DNA from: Achromobacter sp. Root83
GTDB lineage: Bacteria; Pseudomonadota; Gammaproteobacteria; Burkholderiales; Burkholderiaceae_B
DNA length: 64,000 nt
Assembly: GCF_001428845.1 (NCBI RefSeq)
Contig: NZ_LMIU01000022.1
Location: 619,030 to 683,029 of the forward strand
Reading direction: 5' to 3'
A program made the translations under genes and the position numbers. Of the stretch, positions 9,135 through 17,653 are shown in pieces. Below the pieces are notes generated by a model. The model had not been told where the DNA came from. It did no database searches and saw nothing but the letters and a program-made list of their open reading frames with translations. The stretch's first letter is position 1, and every line of letters begins with the position of its first letter.

Positions 9135-10565
9135 ATGAAGGACAGACCACCCCGTCCATCCGCTTATGACGAAATGCGCCAAGGCGCGGGCGGCGTACGC
9201 TTCCATTACCAGGCCTTCGAACGCTGGCACAACGAGCAATCGGCCGAAGCCATGGCCGTGCGCCGGCTGGAAGCGGACCTGAGCTTTCGCCGGGTCGGGA
9301 TTACGTTTTCGGTCGCGGGCGATGCCGCCGGGACCGAGCGGCTTATCCCCTTCGACCTGATTCCCCGGATCATTCCCGCCGATGAATGGCGGCATCTGGA
9401 AGCCGGCCTGAAGCAGCGCGTGCGCGCGCTGAACATGTTCATCCGCGACATCTATCACGGCCACGACATCGTGCGGGCGGGCGTCGTACCGGCCGAACAG
9501 GTATTCCTGAACGCCCAATACCGCCCTGAAATGCAGGACGTGGACGTGGCCGAGGACATCTACTGCCACATCGGGGGCGTGGACATCGTCCGGGCGGGCG
9601 CGGGTGAGTTCTACGTCCTGGAAGACAACCTGCGCGTGCCTTCCGGCGTGTCCTACATGCTTGAGAACCGCAAGATGTCGATGCGGCTCATGCCCGATGC
9701 GTTCAGCCGTATCAAGGTGGAGCCGGTGGCGCACTACCCCGACCTGCTGCTGGACAACCTGCGCGAAGTCGCTCCGCACGGCGGCGACGACCCCACCGTG
9801 GTGGTGCTGACGCCGGGCATGTACAACTCGGCGTACTTCGAGCACGCCTTCCTGGCCCAGCAGATGGGCGTGGAGCTGGTCGAGGGGCAGGATCTGTTCG
9901 TGGAGCAAAACACCGTCTACATGCGCACCACGCAGGGGCCACGCAAGGTGGACGTGATCTACCGCCGCCTGGATGACGACTTCCTCGATCCCCTGTCGTT
10001 CCGCGCGGATTCGGCGTTGGGCGTGCCCGGACTGCTGTCGGTGTATCGCGCGGGCCGCGTCACGCTCGCCAACGCCATCGGCACCGGCATCGCCGACGAC
10101 AAATCCACGTACCTCTATGTGCCCGACATGATCCGGTTCTATCTGAGCGAGGAGCCCATCCTGTCGAACGTGCCGACCTGGCGCTGCGGCAGGCCCGATG
10201 AGCTGTCCCACGTGCTGGCCAACATGCACGAGCTGGTGGTCAAGGAGGTCCATGGCGCCGGCGGCTACGGCATGCTGGTCGGGCCATCGGCCACCCGCGC
10301 GGAGGTGGACCTATTCAAGGAGCGCGTGCGCGCCAACCCCGCCAACTACATCGCGCAGCCCACGCTGGCGCTGTCCACCATTCCCACCTATGTCGAATCG
10401 GGCGTGGCGCCGCGCCACGTGGACCTGCGCCCCTATGTGCTGTGCGGCAAGGACATCCGCACCGTACCGGGCGGCCTGTGCCGCGTGGCGTTGACCGAGG
10501 GCTCGCTGGTGGTCAACAGCAGCCAGGGCGGCGGCACCAAGGACACCTGGGTCCTGGAGGACTGA
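9135..10565 (+). CDS. Circularly permuted type-2 ATP-grasp protein
   Basis: A 476-residue member of the COG2308 family (DUF404/DUF407), an ATP-grasp fold with permuted strand order. Such proteins are predicted peptide or amide ligases that activate a carboxylate with ATP, but the substrates here are unknown. Recognisable blocks are IPFDLIPRIIP, AEDIYCHIGGVDIVRAG, YVLEDNLRVPSGVSYMLENR, the ADDKSTYLYVPDMIRFYLSEE region, and near the C terminus VVNSSQGGGTKDTWVLED. The ATG follows CGGAGGAGCC. First gene of a four-gene operon; 2 nt separate it from the alpha-E gene. Confidence 0.93.
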   Translation: MKDRPPRPSAYDEMRQGAGGVRFHYQAFERWHNEQSAEAMAVRRLEADLSFRRVGITFSVAGDAAGTERLIPFDLIPRIIPADEWRHLEAGLKQRVRALNMFIRDIYHGHDIVRAGVVPAEQVFLNAQYRPEMQDVDVAEDIYCHIGGVDIVRAGAGEFYVLEDNLRVPSGVSYMLENRKMSMRLMPDAFSRIKVEPVAHYPDLLLDNLREVAPHGGDDPTVVVLTPGMYNSAYFEHAFLAQQMGVELVEGQDLFVEQNTVYMRTTQGPRKVDVIYRRLDDDFLDPLSFRADSALGVPGLLSVYRAGRVTLANAIGTGIADDKSTYLYVPDMIRFYLSEEPILSNVPTWRCGRPDELSHVLANMHELVVKEVHGAGGYGMLVGPSATRAEVDLFKERVRANPANYIAQPTLALSTIPTYVESGVAPRHVDLRPYVLCGKDIRTVPGGLCRVALTEGSLVVNSSQGGGTKDTWVLED

Positions 10566-10567
10566 CC

Positions 10568-11542
10568 ATGCTGAGCCGAACCGCCGACAACCTGTTCTGG
10601 ATGTGCCGCTACACCGAGCGCGCGGAAAACACCGCCCGCATGCTGGACGTGAATCTGCAGATGTCGCTGCTGCCTCAGGACCCGCAGACGCGCGAGGGTT
10701 CCTGGCTGGGCGTGCTGCGCATTTCCGAGTTGCAGGGCCTGTACCAGAGCAAATACGCGTCCATCTCGCCCAACGACGTGCTGGAATACATGGTCCGCGA
10801 TCCCGAGAACCCCTCGTCGATCTATTCCTGCATGCGCGCCGCCCGCGAGAATGCGCGCGCCGTGCGCGGCAGCCTGACGACCGAGGTCTGGGAAACCTAC
10901 AACACCACCTGGCTGGAACTGCTGAAGCACCTGCACACGGGCCTCCTCGAGCGCAACCCGGGCGAATTCTTCGAATGGGTGAAGTTCCGCTCGCACCTGG
11001 CGCGCGGCGTCACCATCGGCACCATGCTGGAAGACGAGGCGCTGTATTTCCTGCGCATCGGCATGCACCTGGAGCGCGCCGACAGCACCGCCCGCATGCT
11101 GGACGTGAAGTTCCACGAACGCGGGGGCAGCGGCGGACAGGAAGGCCGCGCCGAGCCCATCGGCACCGCCGCGCTGCAAAGCGAGTTCTACCGCTGGTCG
11201 GCGCTGCTCAGCTCGGTGTCCGGGCTTGAGATCTACCGCAAGGTGTACCGCGACGTGATCACGCCCGACCGGGTGGCGGAACTGCTGATCCTGCACGGCG
11301 ACATGCCGCGTTCGCTGCTGGCATCGATGCGGGCGGTGGCCGACGATCTGGCGCGCGTCTCGAACCAGCGCTCGACCGAAACCGAACGGCGCGCAGGGAT
11401 GCTTTGCGCTGAACTGCAATACGGCCGCGTCGAGGACATCCTGGCCAGCGGACTGCACCAATACCTGGACCGCTTCCTGAACCGCATCAACGACCTGGGC
11501 AACCGGATCAGCCAGGACTTCCTGGTGCCGCTGTCGGCATAA
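10568..11542 (+). CDS. Alpha-E domain protein (DUF403)
   Basis: A 324-residue, mostly alpha-helical protein of the COG2307 family, nearly always encoded beside a permuted ATP-grasp protein and thought to act as its partner. The N-terminal LSRTADNLFWMCRYTERAENTARMLDV region is the typical family opening (written here in part: WMCRYTERAENTARML), and a second copy of the pattern, MHLERADSTARMLDV, appears later. The frame is open upstream, but the ATG at 10568 lies just after the preceding stop. No catalytic residues are known. Confidence 0.93.
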   Translation: MLSRTADNLFWMCRYTERAENTARMLDVNLQMSLLPQDPQTREGSWLGVLRISELQGLYQSKYASISPNDVLEYMVRDPENPSSIYSCMRAARENARAVRGSLTTEVWETYNTTWLELLKHLHTGLLERNPGEFFEWVKFRSHLARGVTIGTMLEDEALYFLRIGMHLERADSTARMLDVKFHERGGSGGQEGRAEPIGTAALQSEFYRWSALLSSVSGLEIYRKVYRDVITPDRVAELLILHGDMPRSLLASMRAVADDLARVSNQRSTETERRAGMLCAELQYGRVEDILASGLHQYLDRFLNRINDLGNRISQDFLVPLSA

Positions 11543-11555
11543 AACGGAGACAGCA

Positions 11556-12359
11556 ATGAAACAGATCATCACGCACGTCACGCATTACCGCTACACCGCG
11601 CCGGTCATCTACAGCATCCAGACCCTGCGCCTGACGCCGCGCGACGACGAGCACCAGCGCTTGCTGCGCTGGCATATCGATGCACCCGGCGTGCTGGAAA
11701 AGCAGGTCGACGCCTACGGCAACATCACGCATACGCTCACGCTGAACCGCCCGCACACCGACATCGAATTGCGCGTTGTCGGGCAAGTCCTGGTGGCGCC
11801 GCTGACGCGCGGCGTGCTGGGCGGCGAAGACAGCCGGCTGCCCGTGCATGCCTACTGCGTGCAGACTCCCCTGACGCAGGCGGACGACACCATCCATGCC
11901 TTCGTGCGCGGCGTGCTGCCCAACGGGCTGACTACCTCGGACGATATCCTGACCCTGGCCACCGCCATCAACGACCGGGTCGCGTACGAGCCCGGCACCA
12001 CGGATGTGACCACCGCCGCCAACCAGGTGCTGGCCATGGGCCACGGCGTCTGCCAGGACCATGCCCACCTGTTCCTGGCCTGCGTGCGAGGCCTGAGCGT
12101 GCCCGCGCGCTACGTCAGCGGCTATCTGTACACCGCCACCGAGCACGCGGCCAGCCACGCCTGGGCCGACGTCTGGCTGCCCGCCATCGGCTGGACCAGC
12201 GTGGACATCACCAACCGCCAATTCGCCTCGGAGTGCCATTGCCGGCTGGCGGTGGGGCGGGACTACGACTCGGCCTCGCCGGTCCGGGGCGTGCGCACCG
12301 GCGGCGGCGAGGAATCCATGGAGGTCAGCGTGCAAGTACAGGCCGCCGCGCAGCAGTAA
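11556..12359 (+). CDS. Transglutaminase-like cysteine protein
   Basis: A 267-residue protein with an N-terminal bacterial transglutaminase-associated region (VTHYRYTAPV) and a transglutaminase/papain-like core. The catalytic triad is readable: Cys166 in GHGVCQDHAH, His201 in ASHAWADVW and Asp217 in SVDITN. Such proteins may hydrolyse or transfer amide bonds; in this operon class a role in removing or attaching peptide tags made by the ATP-grasp protein is predicted. It lies 13 nt after the alpha-E gene. No signal peptide is present, so it is cytoplasmic. Confidence 0.92.
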   Translation: MKQIITHVTHYRYTAPVIYSIQTLRLTPRDDEHQRLLRWHIDAPGVLEKQVDAYGNITHTLTLNRPHTDIELRVVGQVLVAPLTRGVLGGEDSRLPVHAYCVQTPLTQADDTIHAFVRGVLPNGLTTSDDILTLATAINDRVAYEPGTTDVTTAANQVLAMGHGVCQDHAHLFLACVRGLSVPARYVSGYLYTATEHAASHAWADVWLPAIGWTSVDITNRQFASECHCRLAVGRDYDSASPVRGVRTGGGEESMEVSVQVQAAAQQ

Positions 12360-12415
12360 CATCCGGCCGGCCCCGCCGCAATACAATGCGGCGTGGTTTT
12401 CCCTAATTTCCGATC

Positions 12416-13279
12416 ATGACCTACTGCGTAGCAGCCCGCCTCGACTCCGGCCTCGTCTTCCTGTCCGACTCCCGTACCAATGCCGGCGTCGACCAGATCA
12501 GCGTCTTCCGCAAAATGACCGTCTTCGAGCGCCCGGGCGACCGCGTGATGGTCCTGATGACGTCCGGCAACCTGGCGGTCAGCCAGGCCGTGCTGAACGC
12601 GCTGACGCGTCCGCAGGGCGACGGCGGTGAAACCATCTGGAACGCGCCGGACATGTTCGAGGCCACGCGCCTGATTGGCGCGGCGGTGCGCGAGGTCTAT
12701 CGCAGCGAGGCCCACGCGCTGCATGAACAGGGCGTGGACTTCAACGTCAGCATGATCTTCGGCGGGCAGATCGGCACGGAACGGTGCCGGCTCTTCCAGA
12801 TCTATTCGGCGGGCAATTTCATCGAAGCCGGCCAGGAATGCCCGTACTTCCAGATCGGCGAAGCCAAGTACGGCAAGCCCATCCTGGACCGCGTGCTGCG
12901 TCCCGACACCTCGCTGGACGAGGCCGCCAAATGCGCCCTGATTTCCATGGATTCCACGCTGCGCTCGAATATCTCGGTGGGGCTGCCGCTGGATCTGCTG
13001 GTCTACGACTGCAACGCCTTGCGCGTCACGCACTTTGCCAGCATCGACGAACACAATGAGTATTTCCGCATGATCCGCGGCACCTGGGGCGAGCGCCTGC
13101 GCCAGGTGTTCGCCGAGATCCCCGATCCGCTCTGGACCAATCCCGACGCGCCCGACTCGCTGGTGCCTCCGAACCGCGTGCATCAGCCCTTGCGAGTGGA
13201 ACCCGACATGGCCTCCCCGGCCAGCTACCCCGCCCCGCAGGCGCTGGCCGAAGACCCGGGCAAGGACCAGCCGAACTAG
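12416..13279 (+). CDS. Anbu proteasome-like peptidase
   Basis: A 287-residue Ntn-hydrolase of the Anbu (ancestral beta subunit) family, related to HslV and 20S proteasome beta subunits. The N terminus MTYCVAARLDSGLVFLSDSR has the pattern expected of the family, with Thr2 as likely nucleophile after Met removal, followed by SRTNAGVDQISVF. Purified Anbu proteins form open-helical or ring assemblies, and their protease activity is disputed. It is the last gene of the sigma-54 operon, 56 nt after the transglutaminase gene; that gap could hold a second promoter. The organism also has HslV (45802). Confidence 0.93.
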   Translation: MTYCVAARLDSGLVFLSDSRTNAGVDQISVFRKMTVFERPGDRVMVLMTSGNLAVSQAVLNALTRPQGDGGETIWNAPDMFEATRLIGAAVREVYRSEAHALHEQGVDFNVSMIFGGQIGTERCRLFQIYSAGNFIEAGQECPYFQIGEAKYGKPILDRVLRPDTSLDEAAKCALISMDSTLRSNISVGLPLDLLVYDCNALRVTHFASIDEHNEYFRMIRGTWGERLRQVFAEIPDPLWTNPDAPDSLVPPNRVHQPLRVEPDMASPASYPAPQALAEDPGKDQPN

Positions 13280-13419
13280 GCTCGCGTAAACCCTCCTTTC
13301 CGCCAGCCTAAACCCGGCTTGCGAAACCGCGAATTCCATTACGCGCGCGGGCACGCCACACTGGCGTCGGCCCGTCATGCTTCGCCTTGCGGGCCTCAGA
13401 AAACCACAAGGAGCGAGAC

Positions 13420-14418
13420 ATGTCCCAACCGTTCGCGCGCGCGATCAAGCGCGCTGCCTGGCCCGTGCTGGCCCTGTCCTGCCTGGCCTGGAGCAACGCC
13501 GGCGCGCAGGGAGCCTATCCCAACCACCCCATTTCGCTGGTGGTGCCGTTTGCGGCAGGCGGCCCCACCGACGTGGTGGCCCGCAGCCTCGGCGCATCCA
13601 TGGCCAAGACACTGGGGCAAAGCGTCATCATCGAAAACCGCACGGGCGCGGGCGGGACGCTGGCATCGCAGCACGTGGCGCGCGCGGCCCCCGACGGCTA
13701 CACCTTCCTGATCCACCACAACGGCATGGCGACCGCGCCCGCGCTGTACCGCAAGCTGTCGTTCAATCCGCTGACGGACTTCGCCTATGTCGGCCAGGTG
13801 GCCGACGTGCCGATGACCCTGCTTGGCCGCAAGGACCTGCCGGCCGATGGCATGGCGGCGTTCATCAAGTACGCCAAGGAAAACGGCAACAAGATCAACC
13901 TGGCCAACGCCGGCCTGGGCGCCGTCTCGCAGCTTTGCGGCATGCTGCTGCAGGAATCGCTGGGCGTGCAATTCACGACCGTGCCCTACGCGGGCACCGC
14001 GCCGGCGATGACCGCGCTGCTGGGCGGCCAGGTGGACGTGCTGTGCGACCAGACCACGCAGACCATTCCCCAGATCAAGGGTGAACGCGTGAAGCTGTAT
14101 GGCGTCACCACGCAGGACCGCATCAAGGCGCTGCCCGATGCGCCCACGCTGCAGGAAGGCGGCCTGAAGGACTTCGAGGTGAAGGTCTGGCACGGCGTGT
14201 ATGCGCCCAAGGGCACTCCGCCCGAGGCCGTCGCCAAGTTCAACGCGGCCCTGCGCACCGCCCTGAAGGATCCCGTCTTCACCCAGAAGATGGCCGAACT
14301 GGGCGCCGAGATCGTGCCCGACGCCAAGCAGACTCCCGAGGGCCTGCAGACCTGGCTGAAATCCGAAGTGGATAAGTGGGGCGGCGTCATCCGCAAGGCG
14401 GGCGTGTACGCGGACTGA
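13420..14418 (+). CDS. Bug-family tripartite tricarboxylate transporter substrate-binding protein
   Basis: A 332-residue periplasmic binding protein with a cleavable signal peptide (VLALSCLAWSNAGAQG, cleavage near residue 28) and the Bug signatures PISLVVPFAAGGPTDVVAR and GQSVIIENRTGAGG. Bug proteins capture small carboxylates, and Bordetella and Achromobacter carry dozens, mostly without a nearby TctAB membrane pair, as here. ATG 13420 follows AAGGAGCGAGAC; the frame is open to 13387 without a better start. Ligand unknown. It is followed by a strong bidirectional terminator. Confidence 0.92.
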   Translation: MSQPFARAIKRAAWPVLALSCLAWSNAGAQGAYPNHPISLVVPFAAGGPTDVVARSLGASMAKTLGQSVIIENRTGAGGTLASQHVARAAPDGYTFLIHHNGMATAPALYRKLSFNPLTDFAYVGQVADVPMTLLGRKDLPADGMAAFIKYAKENGNKINLANAGLGAVSQLCGMLLQESLGVQFTTVPYAGTAPAMTALLGGQVDVLCDQTTQTIPQIKGERVKLYGVTTQDRIKALPDAPTLQEGGLKDFEVKVWHGVYAPKGTPPEAVAKFNAALRTALKDPVFTQKMAELGAEIVPDAKQTPEGLQTWLKSEVDKWGGVIRKAGVYAD

Positions 14419-14431
14419 TTGTTCCCCGGGC

Positions 14432-14468
14432 AAAAAAAGAGGCCGGCGAAATTCGCCGGCCTTTTTTT
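14432..14468. terminator. Bidirectional Rho-independent terminator
   Basis: An 11-bp stem AGGCCGGCGAA / TTCGCCGGCCT is flanked by a seven-A run on one side and a seven-T run on the other. It can therefore end both the Bug gene (+) and the metF operon (-), which converge here. Confidence 0.92.
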
Positions 14469-14502
14469 CGTGCGCACACCGCGTGCGCATGACGTGTAGC
14501 GC

Positions 14503-15345
14503 TTACACCGACAGTTCCTTCCACACCGCCAGCGGCGCTTCGGAATGGTTCAGGGTGTAGAAGTGCAGGCCGGGCGCGCCGTTGTCCAGCAGGGTCTGGC
14601 AAAGCTCGGTCACCACGTCCACGCCGAACGCGCGGATGGAAGCCTTGTCGTCGCCAAACTCGGCCAGGCGCAGGCGGATCCAGCGCGGCACTTCGGCGCC
14701 GCACATCTCCGAAAAGCGCAATAGCTGCGTGTGATTCGTGATGGGCATGATGCCCGGCACGATCGGCACGTTCACGCCCTTGGCCTGGGCCCGGTCGACG
14801 AAGTCGAAGTAGGCGTCGGCGTTGAAGAAGTACTGCGTGATGGCCGCGTCGGCGCCGGCTTTCACCTTGGCCACGAAATGGTCCAGGTCGGCCGAAGGGT
14901 TGGACGCCTGGGGGTGCATTTCAGGGTAGGCCGCCACTTCGATGTGGAACCAGTCGCCCGTTTCCTCGCGGATGAACGACACCAGTTCGTTGGCATAGCG
15001 CAGTTCGCCCGCGTCGCCGCCCATGCCCGAAGGCAGGTCGCCGCGCAGGGCGACCACGCGCCGCACGCCCTCGCTCTTGTAGACCTGGAGGATATCCCGC
15101 AGGTCCTGGCGCGTGGCGCCCACGCACGACAGGTGGGGCGCCGCGTCGCAGCCCAGGTTGCGCAGCGTGCGCACGGCATCCGCCGTGCCGGCGCGCGTGG
15201 AACCGCCCGCGCCGAACGTCACGCTGACGTACTTGGGCTGGATGGCCAGCATCTGCTTGGCCGCGCGCACCAGCCGCTCTTGGCCGGCCAGGTCGCGCGG
15301 TGGGAAGAATTCCAGACTGAAAGCGGGAGAGGTCGAATCGGACAT
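14503..15345 (-). CDS. metF: 5,10-methylenetetrahydrofolate reductase
   Basis: Reduces methylene-THF to methyl-THF, the methyl donor for methionine synthesis. A 280-residue flavoprotein with SLEFFPPRD (Glu12 as the likely catalytic acid), KYVSVTFGAGGSTR, VALRGDLP and AITQYFFNADAYFDF, all typical of MetF. It is the last gene of the ahcY / holin-family / metF series on the minus strand, which links homocysteine recovery to remethylation. A GC-rich repeat lies in the 131-bp gap before it. Confidence 0.95.
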   Translation of the reverse strand: MSDSTSPAFSLEFFPPRDLAGQERLVRAAKQMLAIQPKYVSVTFGAGGSTRAGTADAVRTLRNLGCDAAPHLSCVGATRQDLRDILQVYKSEGVRRVVALRGDLPSGMGGDAGELRYANELVSFIREETGDWFHIEVAAYPEMHPQASNPSADLDHFVAKVKAGADAAITQYFFNADAYFDFVDRAQAKGVNVPIVPGIMPITNHTQLLRFSEMCGAEVPRWIRLRLAEFGDDKASIRAFGVDVVTELCQTLLDNGAPGLHFYTLNHSEAPLAVWKELSV

Positions 15346-15391
15346 ATCAGTTGTTTAGGGCGCTACGCATGAACTGCAATGGATGAGACCC

Positions 15392-15470
15392 CGCTGGGCC
15401 GCGCGGAGCCGGCTTTGCCGGTCCGCAGCGGCGCCCCCCGGGGGGAGGCGCGCAGCGCTTCGGGGGGAAC
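15392..15470. repeat. GC-rich intergenic repeat element (candidate)
   Basis: A 79-bp segment between metF and the holin-family gene that is extremely GC-rich and self-complementary. It contains GCCGGCTTTGCCGG, the 12-bp palindrome CCCCCCGGGGGG at 15434-15445, and GCGCGCAGCGC followed by TTCGGGGGG. I recall near-identical elements scattered between genes in Bordetella and Achromobacter genomes, but this window has only one copy, so repeat status is from memory and not shown here. Confidence 0.5.
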
Positions 15471-15476
15471 CCAACC

Positions 15477-15815
15477 TCAGGGGATCAGCTTGGTAAGGAG
15501 GCCGGAGATGATGCTGTACAGGATTGCGCCCCCCACGGCCCACCAGAACCCGTTGACCTGGAAGCCCTTGAGCACGGAGCCCACGAACCAGAACAACAAG
15601 GCGTTGATGACGATGAGAAAGAGACCGAGGGTGACGATCGTGATGGGAAGCGTCAGCAGCACCAGAACCGGTTTGACCAGCATGTTCACCAGGCCCAGCA
15701 CCAGCGCGGCGATGAGCGCCGATCCGAAACTGGCCACCGTGATGCCGGGCAGCAGGTAGGCAACGGCCAGCAGGGCCACCGCGTTCAGGATCCAGACGAG
15801 TATCAGTGTCACCAT
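15477..15815 (-). CDS. Phage holin family protein (4-TM, DUF360-like)
   Basis: A 112-residue integral membrane protein with four hydrophobic helices: IWILNAVALLAVAYL-like at the start, ALIAALVLGLVNMLV, ITIVTLGLFLIVINALLFWFV (middle), and WWAVGGAILYSIISGLL at the end. The name reflects family similarity to mycobacterial holin-like proteins; no phage genes are nearby and the function is unknown. It sits between ahcY and metF on the same strand, a conserved neighbour arrangement in betaproteobacteria. Confidence 0.88.
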   Translation of the reverse strand: MVTLILVWILNAVALLAVAYLLPGITVASFGSALIAALVLGLVNMLVKPVLVLLTLPITIVTLGLFLIVINALLFWFVGSVLKGFQVNGFWWAVGGAILYSIISGLLTKLIP

Positions 15816-15835
15816 GTTCGAACTCCTGTATTGAC

Positions 15836-15885
15836 GCTCCGCGGACCCGTGATCGCCAGGCGAAGACGGGCAAGCTCCGCGGACC
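15836..15885. repeat. 12-bp direct repeat
   Basis: GCTCCGCGGACC occurs at 15836-15847 and again at 15874-15885, in the gap between the holin-family gene and ahcY. Role unknown. Confidence 0.6.
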
Positions 15886-15919
15886 GGAAAACCCGCGCCG
15901 ACATGGCGCGGCGTTTTCC
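15886..15919 (-). terminator. Hairpin downstream of ahcY, likely (partial) terminator
   Basis: Read on the minus strand, a stem of GGAAAAC plus GCCGCGCC pairs with GGCGCGG plus GTTTTCC, with a single bulged base and the loop ATGTC. The GTTTTCC tail supplies a short T run. It begins about 17 nt after the ahcY stop, so it probably reduces read-through into the holin-family and metF genes. Confidence 0.55.
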
Positions 15920-15935
15920 TATTGTGCTACATCAA

Positions 15936-17354
15936 TCAATAGCGGTAGTGGTTGGGCTTGTAGGGGCCTTCGACCGGCACGCTGATGTAGTCGGCCTGAT
16001 CCTGGCGCAGCGTCGTGAGCTTCACGCCGAGCTTCTTCAGGTGCAGGCGGGCAACCTTCTCGTCCAGGTGCTTGGGCAGCACGTAGACTTCGCCGGACTT
16101 GTAGGCTTCGTTGCGCGTGAACAGTTCGATCTGGGCAATCGTCTGGTTGGCGAACGAGGACGACATCACGAACGAGGGGTGGCCGGTGGCGCAACCCAGG
16201 TTCACGAGACGGCCCTGGGCCAACAGGATGATGCGCTTGCCGTCCGGGAAGATGACGTGGTCGACTTGCGGCTTGATCTCTTCCCATTGGCAGTCGGCCA
16301 GGCCAGCGACGTCGATTTCGTTGTCGAAGTGGCCGATGTTGCAGACGATGGCCTGGTCTTTCATGGCGTTCATGTGATCGCGCGTGATGACCTGGTAGTT
16401 GCCGGTGGCGGTGACGAAGATGTCGCCATGGGCGGCGGCTTCTTCCATGGTCACGACCTTGAAGCCTTCCATCGCGGCCTGCAGGGCGCAGATCGGATCG
16501 ATTTCGGTGACCCACACCTGCGCGCGCAGCGCGACCAGCGCCTGGGCGCAGCCCTTGCCCACGTCGCCGTAGCCGGCTACGACGGCGATCTTGCCGGCGA
16601 CCATCACGTCGGTGGCGCGCTTGATGCCGTCCACCAGCGATTCGCGGCAGCCGTACAGGTTGTCGAACTTGGACTTGGTGACCGAGTCGTTGACGTTGAT
16701 GGCGGCGAACGCCAGCTCGCCCTTTTGCGACATCTGGTACAGGCGATGCACGCCGGTGGTGGTTTCTTCCGTGACGCCCTTGATCAGGGCCAGGCGGGTC
16801 GAGTACCACTTGGGATCGCGCTTCAGCGTTTCCTTGATGGCGGCGAACAGAATGCGCTCTTCATCGCTGCCGGGGTTGGCCAGGACCGACAGGTCCTTCT
16901 CGGCCTTGGTGCCCAGGTGCAGCATCAACGTGGCGTCGCCGCCGTCGTCGAGGATCATGTTGGCGTTCTGGCCATTGGGCCATTCGAAGATCTTGTGGGT
17001 GTACTGCCAGTACTCTTCCAGCGTTTCGCCCTTGACGGCGAAGACCGGCGTGCCGGACGCGGCGATGGCGGCGGCGGCGTGGTCCTGCGTGGAAAAGATG
17101 TTGCACGAGGCCCAGCGCACTTCGGCGCCCAGGGCCACCAGCGTCTCGATCAGCACGCCGGTCTGGATGGTCATGTGCAGGCTGCCGGCGATGCGCGCGC
17201 CCTTCAGGGGCTGCGATGCGGCGAATTCCTCGCGGATGGCCATCAGGCCGGGCATTTCGGTTTCGGCGATGGCGAGTTCGCGGCGGCCCCAGCCGGCCAG
17301 CGACATGTCGGCAACGAGATAGTCGGAGAAGGATTTATCAGTCACAGCGTTCAT
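15936..17354 (-). CDS. ahcY: S-adenosylhomocysteinase
   Basis: Hydrolyses S-adenosylhomocysteine to homocysteine and adenosine, relieving inhibition of methyltransferases. A 472-residue NAD-dependent enzyme. Visible: [32 protein letters not shown], the NAD loop [10 protein letters not shown] near 257-266, and the family-typical C-terminal HYRY, whose Lys/Tyr tail completes a neighbour's cofactor site. The bacterial insertion makes it longer than the about 430-residue animal enzyme. A leader with an SAH riboswitch precedes it. Confidence 0.97.
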   Translation of the reverse strand: MNAVTDKSFSDYLVADMSLAGWGRRELAIAETEMPGLMAIREEFAASQPLKGARIAGSLHMTIQTGVLIETLVALGAEVRWASCNIFSTQDHAAAAIAASGTPVFAVKGETLEEYWQYTHKIFEWPNGQNANMILDDGGDATLMLHLGTKAEKDLSVLANPGSDEERILFAAIKETLKRDPKWYSTRLALIKGVTEETTTGVHRLYQMSQKGELAFAAINVNDSVTKSKFDNLYGCRESLVDGIKRATDVMVAGKIAVVAGYGDVGKGCAQALVALRAQVWVTEIDPICALQAAMEGFKVVTMEEAAAHGDIFVTATGNYQVITRDHMNAMKDQAIVCNIGHFDNEIDVAGLADCQWEEIKPQVDHVIFPDGKRIILLAQGRLVNLGCATGHPSFVMSSSFANQTIAQIELFTRNEAYKSGEVYVLPKHLDEKVARLHLKKLGVKLTTLRQDQADYISVPVEGPYKPNHYRY

Positions 17355-17458
17355 GGTGTGTAGGCTCCACGTGAATTACGAACGGCGCACGATATGGCCG
17401 GACAACGCGAAGACACCACGACAGTCGAGTGCTCGCCTTTCCCGCCATATGCGACAAA

Positions 17459-17590
17459 GGTGAGCGCCGTTGCTGTAGCGACGCGCTGGGCGCGGCGCTT
17501 GAACAAGGATTCCTGAGCCTGGCGAACCGGGTTCCGCATGGGGGTGGCCGCATGTCGGGAGCCGCAGGGTCGTCGCAACGCTCCTCAGGA
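17459..17590 (-). promoter_or_regulatory. S-adenosylhomocysteine (SAH) riboswitch
   Basis: On the minus strand upstream of ahcY the RNA reads CCTGAGGAGCGTTGCGAC, a variable hairpin region, CCAGGCTCAGG, a second variable part, then ACGGCGCTCACC. CCTGAG pairs with CTCAGG (P1), and GAGCG pairs with the late CGCTC (pseudoknot), as in the SAH aptamer. The conserved blocks and their order match the family found ahead of ahcY in betaproteobacteria. SAH binding is known to raise expression. The aptamer ends about 105 nt before the ATG. Confidence 0.9.
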
Positions 17591-17653
17591 TTGCCGGGCA
17601 TTGTACAAGGTTGCCGCGGCCTAGGGGTAGTTTCCCTGGCTTGCAGGACCAGA

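Noticed and set aside
15477..15815. Holin-family gene as a sign of prophage
   Set aside because: No integrase, capsid, tail or lysozyme genes nearby; the gene lies in a conserved ahcY-metF context.
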